Positions 17,345 to 24,460 of a stretch of DNA of 64,000 bases are shown piece by piece (positions within the stretch are counted from its first letter, which is position 1; every line of letters begins with the position of its first letter). The stretch lies in assembly GCA_027315455.1 (NCBI GenBank), contig DAHUXZ010000001.1:1-64000 (forward strand), read 5' to 3'. A program made the translations under genes and the position numbers. The notes below the pieces were generated by a model, which was not told where the DNA came from, made no database searches, and saw only the letters and a list, made by a program, of their open reading frames with translations. This DNA comes from Thermoplasmata archaeon (GTDB lineage Archaea; Thermoplasmatota; Thermoplasmata; Lutacidiplasmatales; UBA184).

Positions 17345-17349
17345 ATAAA
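17343..17349 (-). promoter_or_regulatory. wtpA promoter box
   Basis: TTTATCC on the minus strand, A at 17346, 26 nt before the GTG at 17320. The last two bases lie in the operator palindrome. Confidence 0.6.
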
Positions 17350-17366
17350 GGGACCCCCTCCGACCC

Positions 17367-17852
17367 TCAGAGCGCGCCGCGCCGGCCGAACGGCCCGTAG
17401 CGGTACCAGGCGCGGCCGACGACGCTCGCGAGCGGGACCGGGCCGAACTGCCGGCTGTCCCGGGCGCGGGCCGAGCGGTCGGAGAGGACGAAGACGTGGC
17501 CCGGCGGGACCTCGAGCTCCTCGAGCGCGTCGGGGTCGTCGGGGGGACCTGCCGACGGGGCCGCGGGACGTACCGCGCCGGTGCGGGTCGCCCGGACGAG
17601 GTCGCCGGGGACGCCGATGATCCGCTTGATGAGGAGCCGTTCGGTGTCGGCGGGGTCGTGGAGCACGATGACGTCCCCGCGGCGGGGGGGGTCGGCGACG
17701 AACGCCGCCGGGTCGACGAGGAGCCGGTCGCCGGGCGCGAGCCCGGGGGACATGCTGCGGTCGTGGACGACGACCCGGAGGCTGCGCGCGCGGCGGGCGT
17801 CGTCCCGGTCCGCCGGGCCGCCTGGCGCCCGAGGGTCCCCGGCGGCCGGCAT
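17367..17852 (-). CDS. S26-family peptidase, probable nickel-SOD maturation protease
   Basis: A 161-residue serine protease of the signal peptidase I superfamily. The nucleophile serine is in RSMSPGLAPGDRLLVDP and the general base lysine in LLIKRIIGVPGD, the bacterial Ser/Lys arrangement rather than the Ser/His form usual for archaeal signal peptidases. HVFVLSDRSARARDSRQFGP is the conserved C-terminal box. There is no membrane segment, unlike ordinary signal peptidase I, and it is encoded head to head with nickel SOD (30 bp apart). This fits SodX, the protease that removes the SOD propeptide to expose His1. The ATG at 17852 touches the sodN promoter box, so a shorter start is possible. Confidence 0.8.
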   Translation of the reverse strand: MPAAGDPRAPGGPADRDDARRARSLRVVVHDRSMSPGLAPGDRLLVDPAAFVADPPRRGDVIVLHDPADTERLLIKRIIGVPGDLVRATRTGAVRPAAPSAGPPDDPDALEELEVPPGHVFVLSDRSARARDSRQFGPVPLASVVGRAWYRYGPFGRRGAL

Positions 17853-17853
17853 C

Positions 17854-17860
17854 TTTATCC
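17854..17860 (+). promoter_or_regulatory. sodN promoter box
   Basis: TTTATCC with A at 17857, 26 nt before the sodN ATG at 17883; indicates a leaderless transcript. It abuts the start of the divergent protease gene. Confidence 0.65.
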
Positions 17861-17882
17861 GACCGAGGGCCGTGGACGCGCC

Positions 17883-18410
17883 ATGTCGGCTCGACGTGCG
17901 CTCGCCACGGGTCTGCTCGCGATCGCGGACATCGTGTCTCCCCCCCGTCCGGTCTACGCCCACTGCGACATACCGTGCGGGATTTATGACCCCCATGAGG
18001 CCCAGATCTCGGCCCTCACCGTCCTGAGGATGGACCAGCTGATCGGGGAGCTGCCGAAGCCGTCGGCGACGTCCACGCCCGAGGAGCTCGAGGCGTACCA
18101 CGCGAAGCTCTCCCGCTACCTGGCGGTCAAGGAATCCCACGCCGAGCGGGTCAAGCACGAGCTCCGGGTGATCTGGGGCGACTACTTCACCGCCGACCAC
18201 GTCAAGCAGCACCCGACGCTCCACGAGTCGTTCTGGAACGCGATGAAGCTCGCCTCCAAGGCGCGGCAGGGCACGGGGCTCGCGGACGCCCAGGCGCTCG
18301 TCGGCCATGTCCAGCAGATCGCCGAGATCTTCTGGAAGACGAAGGGCGCGACGCCGCGCCGCGCGCCCTCGCTCCAGAAGTCCGGCGGCGAGATCGTCTA
18401 CCCCGCGTAG
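17883..18410 (+). CDS. sodN: nickel superoxide dismutase precursor
   Basis: Dismutates superoxide with a nickel ion held by an N-terminal hook. The 175-residue precursor has a 26-residue propeptide (ending PRPVYA) followed by HCDIPCGIYDP, which matches the HCxxPCGxY nickel hook: His1, Cys2 and Cys6 of the mature protein are all present. The four-helix body carries VIWGDYFTADHVKQHPTLHE and QIAEIFWKTKG, aligned with the characterised Streptomyces enzyme. A loop of about 15 residues (PKPSATSTPEELEAY) is longer than there. The divergent S26 protease probably cleaves before His1. hutH starts about 45 bp downstream but is not obviously linked in function. This family is best known from bacteria. 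Confidence 0.96.
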   Translation: MSARRALATGLLAIADIVSPPRPVYAHCDIPCGIYDPHEAQISALTVLRMDQLIGELPKPSATSTPEELEAYHAKLSRYLAVKESHAERVKHELRVIWGDYFTADHVKQHPTLHESFWNAMKLASKARQGTGLADAQALVGHVQQIAEIFWKTKGATPRRAPSLQKSGGEIVYPA

Positions 18411-18455
18411 GGCGCCCGCGGTCGGCGCGGCGTGAACGGCGGCCGGGCGGTTCGG

Positions 18456-19979
18456 ATGACGGAGACCCTTCCCGTTGACGGGTCCTCGCTCACGCTCGAG
18501 CAGTTCCTCGCCGTCGTCCGGGGCGGCTGCGAGGTCTCCATCCCGCCGGAGGCGATGGCCCGTGTCGCGGCGAGCCGCCGCGCCGTCGAGCGCGCGGTGG
18601 CGGCGGGACGCGCCGTCTACGGGGTGACGACGGGGTTCGGGAGCCTCTCCGACCGGGCGATCGCGCCCGGCGACGCCCGCCGGCTGCAGACGGCGCTCGT
18701 GCGCAGCCACTCGAGCGGGGCCGGGCCCGCGCTTCCGCCCGAGGTCGTCCGGGGGATGGTCCTGCTCCGGCTCAACTCGCTCGTCGCGGGCCACTCCGGG
18801 GTGCGCCCGGAGGTCGTCGAGCGGCTCGCGGCCGTGCTCAACCGGCGGCTGGTCCCCTTCGTGCCGGAGCAGGGCTCCGTCGGGGCGTCCGGCGACCTCG
18901 CCCCGCTCGCGCACCTCGCCCTCGCCCTCCTGGGGGAAGGGGCGTTCCTTGACGGGCAGGGACGGTCCGAGCCCGCGGGGGTCGTGCTCGCCCGCGAGGG
19001 GATCCCCCCGCTCCTCCTCGCCGAGAAGGAGGGGGTCTCCCTCGTCAACGGGACCGCCCTCATGGCATCGTACCTCGCGCTCGCCGTCGAGGAGCTCGGC
19101 CTCCTCCTGTCGGCCGCCGAGATCGCCGGCGCGCTGTCGTTCGACGCCCTAAGGGGCCATCCCGGAGCGCTGGACGACCGCCTGGGGGAGATCCGCCACC
19201 TCCCCGAGCAGCGCGAGGAGGCCCGGATCCTCCGCGCGCTCCTCGCGGGAAGCCGCCTCGCCGTCGAGGGCGCCTACCGTGGGCAGGACCCGTACACGCT
19301 CCGCTGCCTGCCCCAGGTGTTCGCCTCGGTGCGGCTGGCCCTCGGGTTCGCGCGCCGGGTGCTGGACGGCGAGCTCAACGCCGTCACGGACAACCCGGTC
19401 GTCTTCGAGGGCGACGAGTTCGTGAGCGGCGGGAACTTCCACGGCCAGCCGCTCGCCCTCGCCCTCGACACCCTCGCGCTCGCCGCGCAGTACCTGGCCG
19501 CGTTCAGCGAGCGGCGGATCTCGCGCCTCCTCCACCCGGCCCTCAACCGCGGCCTCCCGCCGTTCCTCGCGGTCCCGGCGGGCCTCTCCTCGGGATTCAT
19601 GATCCCGCAGTACCTCGCGGCGGCCCTCGTCAACGAGAACGCGACGCTCGTCCACCCCGCGAGCGCCGGGAGCCTGCCGACGTCGGCGGACCAGGAGGAC
19701 TTCGTGAGCATGGGACCGTGGGCCGGGGCGAAGCTGCGCCGGGTCCTCGCGAACGTGTCGACGGTCGTCGCGATCGAGTGGATGGTCGCCGGCCAGGCGC
19801 TCGAGCTGCGCCGGCCCGAGGTCGGGGGGGCCGGCAGCGAGTCCGCGCTGCGGTTCCTGCGCGAGATCGTCGCGCCGTGGTCGGAGGACCGGCCGCCGGC
19901 TCCGGACATCGACCGGCTCACGACGGCCCTCCGCGACGGGTCGGCGGTCCGTCGGGTCCGGCGGGACGTCGCCTTCTAG
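18456..19979 (+). CDS. hutH: histidine ammonia-lyase (aromatic amino acid lyase family)
   Basis: Deaminates histidine to urocanate. The 507 residues contain the self-forming MIO cofactor triad Ala-Ser-Gly in GSVGASGDLAPLAH, the catalytic tyrosine near the N terminus in VYGVTTGFGSLSD, and conserved active-site segments DNPVVFEGDEFVSGGNFHGQ and SADQEDFVSMG. Length is normal. Histidine rather than phenylalanine specificity is inferred from the HutH-like NFHGQ and QEDFVSMG and from a hutI gene at 57.6-58.8 kb; no urocanase is in the window. I chose ATG 18456; a GTG at 18432 would add eight residues. Confidence 0.92.
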   Translation: MTETLPVDGSSLTLEQFLAVVRGGCEVSIPPEAMARVAASRRAVERAVAAGRAVYGVTTGFGSLSDRAIAPGDARRLQTALVRSHSSGAGPALPPEVVRGMVLLRLNSLVAGHSGVRPEVVERLAAVLNRRLVPFVPEQGSVGASGDLAPLAHLALALLGEGAFLDGQGRSEPAGVVLAREGIPPLLLAEKEGVSLVNGTALMASYLALAVEELGLLLSAAEIAGALSFDALRGHPGALDDRLGEIRHLPEQREEARILRALLAGSRLAVEGAYRGQDPYTLRCLPQVFASVRLALGFARRVLDGELNAVTDNPVVFEGDEFVSGGNFHGQPLALALDTLALAAQYLAAFSERRISRLLHPALNRGLPPFLAVPAGLSSGFMIPQYLAAALVNENATLVHPASAGSLPTSADQEDFVSMGPWAGAKLRRVLANVSTVVAIEWMVAGQALELRRPEVGGAGSESALRFLREIVAPWSEDRPPAPDIDRLTTALRDGSAVRRVRRDVAF

Positions 19980-19981
19980 GG

Positions 19982-20764
19982 CTACGGGCGGCCGAGGACG
20001 GGCGCGGGAGCCGGGGCGGGCCCGGTGGGGGCCTCCGTCGACACGCGCACCGACCCCCCCTCGAAACGGACCGTCTCCCCGCAGGCGGGGCAGGCGTACT
20101 CCGCGACGCCCCGGTGGCGCAGGGTCGTGCGGCAGCGCGGGCACGGGATCGGCCGCGCGGTCACCCACGCGGCGAGCAGCTCCTGGGCGCGGCGGTCGTG
20201 GGACGGGGGGCCGTTCGGAAGGGGGGGCGGCACCGCGCGCGGGGGCGCCGGCACGGGGGCCGGGACCGCGGGAGGGGCGGCGTTCCCCGTCGCGGGCTGG
20301 GGCACGGGCGGCGCGGCGGCGGCGCGGGCGACCGGGGCGGACCGTAGGCGGCCGCACGACGGGCAGTAGAGGGTCGCTCCCGTGCCCGTGGGCACGAGGG
20401 GCGTCGAGCACGAGGTGCATCGGGGGGCGACGGTCCAGGAACGGGGGAGGGCGACCGGCGCCGGGGCCTCGGGCGCAGTGGGCGGCGGGGCCGCCGCGGT
20501 CGCCGCCGGTGGCGGGACGTAGCGCACCGCGCGGGTCACGGGGTCGTAGCGCACGTCGGCCGTCCCCTCGCGGAGCGCCTCCTCGAGGACCTTCTGGGTG
20601 CGTCGCTCGGGCCAGGCGAGGGCCGCGGAGAGGCCGGGGATCGACGTCGCGCCCAGCGAGCGGACCGTGGAGAGGATCTGCTCGCGCTCGTGGCGGGATC
20701 CCGAGGAGAACCAGCCCATCGTTCCGGCGATTTGAGAGAGGTAGGCAAGAACCTGTCGGCGCAT
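19982..20764 (-). CDS. HTH and double zinc-ribbon protein
   Basis: Not a recognised family. After MRRQVLAYLSQIAG comes a helical, winged-helix-like part (HEREQILSTVRSLG, PERRTQKVLEEALREG) ending in the beta strand VRYDPVTRAVRYVPP. Two zinc ribbons follow, each C-x2-C...C-x2-C: CTSC/CPSC and CPRC/CPAC, separated by long Ala/Pro-rich linkers. Such proteins are often nucleic-acid-binding or transcription-linked. The start is uncertain: in-frame GTG codons at 20884 and 20836 would give longer forms, but the TATA-like palindrome at 20890-20899 predicts a transcript starting near 20868, which excludes the first. It ends 3 bp from hutH, convergently. Confidence 0.6.
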   Translation of the reverse strand: MRRQVLAYLSQIAGTMGWFSSGSRHEREQILSTVRSLGATSIPGLSAALAWPERRTQKVLEEALREGTADVRYDPVTRAVRYVPPPAATAAAPPPTAPEAPAPVALPRSWTVAPRCTSCSTPLVPTGTGATLYCPSCGRLRSAPVARAAAAPPVPQPATGNAAPPAVPAPVPAPPRAVPPPLPNGPPSHDRRAQELLAAWVTARPIPCPRCRTTLRHRGVAEYACPACGETVRFEGGSVRVSTEAPTGPAPAPAPVLGRP

Positions 20765-20884
20765 CCGAAGCCCGGCGCCCGGGGAGGCGGGAGAGGGAAG
20801 GCACCGGGGGTCCGTTCGGGGTCTGGTGGACGGAGCCACCCCGTTCGGATCACCGGTGCCCGAGGCCGAAGTCTGTAACTCCAC

Positions 20885-21142
20885 GCCCGACTATATAGTT
20901 AACCTCAACCGCGGAGGATGAACGATGGCGTCCCGCGGTCGCGAACGACGCCCCCGCCCGAGACTCGCCGGGAACTCGAAGCCTAGGTTCATAATCCGGC
21001 GGCCGAGTGGCGTAGCCAGAGAGAACGCCCGACGGCTTGGCCAGTGCGGCCCCTCGATCCCCGGGTCGGGTCCCGGGGAGGCCCCCTCCGGGTGGGGGTC
21101 CGGGGGGCGACAGCAGGGTCGGGTCGACCGGGCGGACGAGCT
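20885..21142. other. structured non-coding region with TATA palindrome
   Basis: A 258-bp stretch without a convincing gene. ACTATATAGT (20890-20899) is symmetric and can serve as TATA box for both strands; a second AT-rich spot TTCATAATCC lies near 20989-20998. Downstream are two strong hairpins: CCCCGGG/CCCGGGG (21059-21065/21072-21078) with a 6-nt loop, and a second formed by GGCCCCC and GGGGGTCC (about 21081-21101). It may be a long 5' leader of the receiver-like gene or hold an unrecognised small RNA. Confidence 0.45.
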
Positions 21143-21559
21143 ATGGCGAGCGTCGCGATCGTCGGGGGCACCGAGGACATCCGCCTGCTCCTCCGGGGAC
21201 TCGCGCGTCTCCACCGTCACCAGGTCGTGGCGGAGGGGGCGGTCCCCGAGACGCTCGACGCCCTCCCCCGCCTCCCGAACGGCGCCGTCGTCCTCTTGGA
21301 GGCCGACCTCGATGAGTCCGGGACGTCCCAGCGCCTCACCGAACTCCTCCGGTCCCGTCCGGACCTCAAGCTGGTCCTCATCACCGCCCGCTGGTCCCCG
21401 CGCATCGAGGAGCAGGCCCGCCTCCTCGGGATCCCGACGGTGCTCCGTCGTCCGTTCGCCGTCCACCAGCTGGTCCAGGTGCTCTCCCCCGGTGGCGCGT
21501 CGGCAAAGGCCACGGCGGGCGGGTCCGACGGCGACGGCTCGTCCTCGGCGAAAGGGTAA
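21143..21559 (+). CDS. receiver-like (CheY fold) protein
   Basis: A 138-residue protein that looks like a lone response-regulator receiver domain: a first strand VAIVGGTEDIRLLLRGL with the acidic pair partly replaced (GTED), a middle strand GAVVLLEADLDESG where the phospho-acceptor Asp would be, the TA of LVLITARWSP and the lysine position reading VLRRPF (Arg instead of Lys). Loss of the acidic pair and of the conserved Lys suggests phosphorylation-independent function. A Ser/Gly/Lys-rich tail follows. The ATG at 21143 has no promoter box at 26 nt, so transcription likely begins upstream in the structured region. The FAD oxidase gene starts 25 bp downstream. Confidence 0.6.
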   Translation: MASVAIVGGTEDIRLLLRGLARLHRHQVVAEGAVPETLDALPRLPNGAVVLLEADLDESGTSQRLTELLRSRPDLKLVLITARWSPRIEEQARLLGIPTVLRRPFAVHQLVQVLSPGGASAKATAGGSDGDGSSSAKG

Positions 21560-21584
21560 GGGACCTTTCGCGCTGGGCGACGGT

Positions 21585-22961
21585 GTGCCCGACCCGGCGA
21601 AGGCAATCGAAGCCCTCGCGCGCGAGCTTCCCGGGCGCGTCACGACCGACCCGGGGGCGCTCGCGGCGGTCGCGCACGACGCCTCCCACCTCTCCGCCAC
21701 CGCCGCGGCCGTCTGCCGCCCCGCCGACCCGGAGGAGGTCGTCCGCCTGGTCCGCTGGGCCCGACGGGAGCACATCCCCCTCACCGCGCGGGGCGCGGGG
21801 ACCTCGCTCGACGGCGAGTCCGTACCGGTACCGGGCGGGGTGGTCGTCGACCTCTCGGGCTGGAGCGGGGTCCTGGAGATCGACCCCGTCGACCGCCTCG
21901 TCCGCGTCGGCCCCGGAGTCGTCAACGCCGACCTCCAGGCGGCCCTGAGGCCCCACGGGCTGTTCTTCCCCCCGAACCCCGGGTCGTGGACGACGTCGAC
22001 GCTCGGCGGCAACGTCGCGACGAACGCGAGCGGCCCCCGCTCGTTCCGGTACGGCCCGACCCGCGCCTGGGTCCGGGGCGCCGAGGTCGTCCTCGGGACC
22101 GGGGAGCGGCTCACGATCGGCGGGCGGGCCGCCAAGCGGTCGACGGGCCCGGACCTCGTGTCGATGTTCGTCGGCAGCGAGGGAACGCTCGGGCTCTTCA
22201 CCGAGCTCACGCTCGCCCTCGCTCCCCTCCCGGCCCGCCGCGCGGGGCTCGCGGTTCCGCTGCCCGATGGCCGGCCCCTCGCACCGGTCGCCCGAGCCCT
22301 CGCCACCGCAACCGGGCTCGGTCTGTCGGCGGTCGAGTACCTGGACCGCGGCTGCGCGGAGGCGCTCGCGCGGGTCGAGAACGCGCGCCTTCCCGCGGAC
22401 CGAGCCCTCCTCCTGCTCGAGGTCGAGTCGGCGGACGAGGCCGAGGAGACCCGGCACCTCGAGGCGATCGGGGCGACCCTCATCGGGCTCGGGATCCCCG
22501 AGGCGGCGTCGGTGTACCCCGAGGCGGACCGACTCTGGACCCTGCGCGGGCAGAGCGGCACGGCGCTCGACCGCACCCTCGGCCCCCGGGTCCGCGAGGA
22601 CGTCTGCGTCCCGCTCTCGCGCCTCGACCCGATGCTGGAGGCGATCGCCGCGGCCGCCCGGGAGGCCGGGGTGCCGCTCTACCTCTACGCCCACCTCGGG
22701 CAGGGAAGCCTGCACCCGAACTTCGCGATCGATCCGGCACGGCCTACGGCCGCGCGGCTACGGGAGGCGGTCCTCCGCGCGGCGCTCCGCCTCGGCGGGA
22801 CGGTGAGCGGCGAGCACGGCATCGGTCGGGTCAAGGCCCCGTTCCTCCCCGGGGAGATCGGCGACGGCGGGGTCCGGCTCCTTCGGGCGCTCAAGCGCGC
22901 GTGCGACCCGGACGGGATCCTGAACCCGGGTACGCTGCTTTCCGGCGAGGCCGCGCCGTAG
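21585..22961 (+). CDS. FAD-linked oxidase, glycolate/D-lactate dehydrogenase (GlcD) type
   Basis: Flavoprotein of 458 residues oxidising a 2-hydroxy acid. The FAD-binding PCMH domain reads HLSATAAAVCRPADPEEVV, TARGAGTSLDGE, TSTLGGNVATNASGPRS and GSEGTLGLFTELTL. The C-terminal FAD-oxidase domain ends in YAHLGQGSLHPNF, GTVSGEHGIGRVK and DPDGILNPGTLL, the standard GlcD/DLD signature. No iron-sulfur GlcF-like partner lies beside it. GTG 21585 (reads MPDPAKAIEAL) was chosen as the first sensible start after the receiver-like gene. The 3' end overlaps the convergent mutY gene by 71 bp. Confidence 0.92.
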   Translation: MPDPAKAIEALARELPGRVTTDPGALAAVAHDASHLSATAAAVCRPADPEEVVRLVRWARREHIPLTARGAGTSLDGESVPVPGGVVVDLSGWSGVLEIDPVDRLVRVGPGVVNADLQAALRPHGLFFPPNPGSWTTSTLGGNVATNASGPRSFRYGPTRAWVRGAEVVLGTGERLTIGGRAAKRSTGPDLVSMFVGSEGTLGLFTELTLALAPLPARRAGLAVPLPDGRPLAPVARALATATGLGLSAVEYLDRGCAEALARVENARLPADRALLLLEVESADEAEETRHLEAIGATLIGLGIPEAASVYPEADRLWTLRGQSGTALDRTLGPRVREDVCVPLSRLDPMLEAIAAAAREAGVPLYLYAHLGQGSLHPNFAIDPARPTAARLREAVLRAALRLGGTVSGEHGIGRVKAPFLPGEIGDGGVRLLRALKRACDPDGILNPGTLLSGEAAP

Positions 22962-24045
22962 ACTCGAGGAGAGCGACCACCTTCTCCGTCGCGCGGGGGC
23001 GCGGACGCCGGGCGAACGCCTCGGCGCTCAGCCACCGGGCGCGGGAGCCGCGGGGGGGCGTCATCCGGGGGAGGCGGCCACGGAAGACGTGGAGCTCGAC
23101 GCGGACGTGGCTGTAGGCGTGGCGGACCACCCCGGCCTCGGTGAGCTCAGGTGCGGTAAGACCGGTCTCCTCCCGGAGCTCCCGGACCGCCGCCGCGCGG
23201 TACCCCTCGCGGGATGCGACCTTGCCGCCCGGGAACTCCCAGAGACCGCCGAGAAGGCCCCGGCGGGGCCGCGGCTGCACGAGCCAGCGGCCCTGCGACT
23301 CGAGGGCGACGACGGCGGCGCGCACGAGCGGGACCGGCGCCCTCCGGCGGGCCCGGGGGATCGCGGCCGGGTCGTCGAGCTCGCGGTGGGCGCGGCAGCC
23401 GTCCGCGAGCGGGCAGCGCCCGCAGTCGGTCGTGCGCGGCCGGCAGATCGTCTCGCCGAGCTCCATCAGCGCCTCGTTGAAGGGGCCGGGGGACTCCGGC
23501 GGGAGGTCGGCCGCGAGCCGTCGCTCGAGCCGACGACGCACCTCACCTCGGCGGAGGTCGCCCTCCTCGCGGGTGAGGCGGGCCGCGACCCGGAGGCCGT
23601 TGGCCTCGAGCGCCACGACGGGGACGCCGAACGCGCAGCTCGCGATCGCCCGGGCGATGTACGGCCCGACCCCGGGGAGCGATTCGAGCTCGTCGACCCG
23701 TCGCGGGAGCTCGCCGTCCGACCGGGCAGAGAGCCGGCGGGCCGCGGCGTGGAGGTGGCGGGCGCGGGCGTAGTAGCCGGCCCCCTCCCAGGCCTTGAGG
23801 ACCTCCGCCTCCGTCGCGCAGGCGAGGGCGCGGACCGTCGGGAAGCGCCGGACGAACCGCTCGAAGTAGGGCAGCGCCTGGGCGACGCGCGTCTGCTGGA
23901 GGAGGGCCTCGGCGACCCACGTCCGGTAGGGCGAGGGGTCGCGCCGCCACGGGAGCGGGCGCGCGTGGCGGCGGAACCAGCGGACGAGCCGCCGTCCGCG
24001 CGCGGAGCCCCGGGGGCGGTCCCTGCGTCGCGGGGTCGCGGCCAC
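22891..24045 (-). CDS. mutY: MutY-type A/G-specific DNA glycosylase with intact Nudix domain
   Basis: Predicted adenine glycosylase acting on 8-oxoG:A mispairs. The 384 residues contain the catalytic-site Glu helix AEALLQQTRV, the helix-hairpin-helix LESLPGVGPYIARAIAS, and the iron-sulfur loop C-x6-C-x2-C-x5-C (CRPRTTDCGRCPLADGC). The position of the catalytic Asp (LDGN-V-R in MutY) reads VALEANGLR, so Asp is replaced by Glu. The C-terminal domain has a complete Nudix box G-x5-E-x7-RE-x2-EE-x-G (GGKVASREGYRAAAVRELRE plus ETG), which is usually degenerate in MutY. GTG 24045 lies about 27 nt from a TATA-like element shared with the divergent thioredoxin gene; GTG 24051 is an alternative. It overlaps the FAD oxidase end. 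Confidence 0.88.
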   Translation of the reverse strand: MAATPRRRDRPRGSARGRRLVRWFRRHARPLPWRRDPSPYRTWVAEALLQQTRVAQALPYFERFVRRFPTVRALACATEAEVLKAWEGAGYYARARHLHAAARRLSARSDGELPRRVDELESLPGVGPYIARAIASCAFGVPVVALEANGLRVAARLTREEGDLRRGEVRRRLERRLAADLPPESPGPFNEALMELGETICRPRTTDCGRCPLADGCRAHRELDDPAAIPRARRRAPVPLVRAAVVALESQGRWLVQPRPRRGLLGGLWEFPGGKVASREGYRAAAVRELREETGLTAPELTEAGVVRHAYSHVRVELHVFRGRLPRMTPPRGSRARWLSAEAFARRPRPRATEKVVALLESTARPRRKAAYPGSGSRPGRTRA

Positions 24046-24062
24046 CTTCACCGCCGGACGAG

Positions 24063-24076
24063 CTATAGGTTTAAAA
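24063..24076. promoter_or_regulatory. shared mutY/trx promoter region
   Basis: CTATAG followed by TTTAAAA. On the minus strand it lies about 27 nt before the mutY GTG; on the plus strand about 36 nt before the thioredoxin ATG. It is the only AT-rich spot between the divergent genes. Confidence 0.5.
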
Positions 24077-24108
24077 GCGCCTTCGAGGTCGAACCCCGGG
24101 AGCCTCCC

Positions 24109-24441
24109 ATGTCCTCGATGGTCGTGGTCACGGACGAGACGTTCGAGGCCGAAGTGATCCGTTCTCCCCTGCCGGTCGTCGTCGACTTCTACGCGGACTG
24201 GTGCGGCCCGTGCCGCACCGTCGAGCCGGTCCTCGAGGCGCTCTCCTCGGACCTCGCGGGCCGGGTCAAGTTCACGAAGCTCAACGTGGACGAGTCCGAC
24301 CTCGTGACCCGGTCCTTCGGCATCCACTCGATCCCCACGTACCTGTTCGTCGCCCAGGGCCGCGAGCGGGGCCGCGAGATCGGCCCGGTCGGCCCCGTCG
24401 AGTTCCGCTCGATCCTGCAGCGTTACTTCGACTTCGCGTGA
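24109..24441 (+). CDS. thioredoxin
   Basis: A 110-residue thioredoxin that reduces disulfides in the cytoplasm. The redox motif WCGPC is at residues 31-35 after VVVDFYAD, and the cis-proline is in SIPTYLFVAQG. Length and layout are standard, with no signal peptide. The ATG at 24109 is followed by a second Met (MSSMVVV) that could also start. Divergent from mutY; it ends 19 bp from the convergent purH gene. Confidence 0.95.
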   Translation: MSSMVVVTDETFEAEVIRSPLPVVVDFYADWCGPCRTVEPVLEALSSDLAGRVKFTKLNVDESDLVTRSFGIHSIPTYLFVAQGRERGREIGPVGPVEFRSILQRYFDFA

Positions 24442-24460
24442 GGCCGGCGCGCCCCGGCGC

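Noticed and set aside
21001-21080. tRNA-like segment (GTGGCGTAGCC...GAACGCC) in the structured intergenic region
   Set aside because: It has a D-arm resemblance, but no matching acceptor arms, no anticodon stem and no TTC-RA T-loop, also when an intron is allowed.
20989-21180. SRP RNA or RNase P RNA in the region after 20,885
   Set aside because: I could not find the conserved sequence blocks of either RNA on either strand; a covariance search would be needed to be sure.
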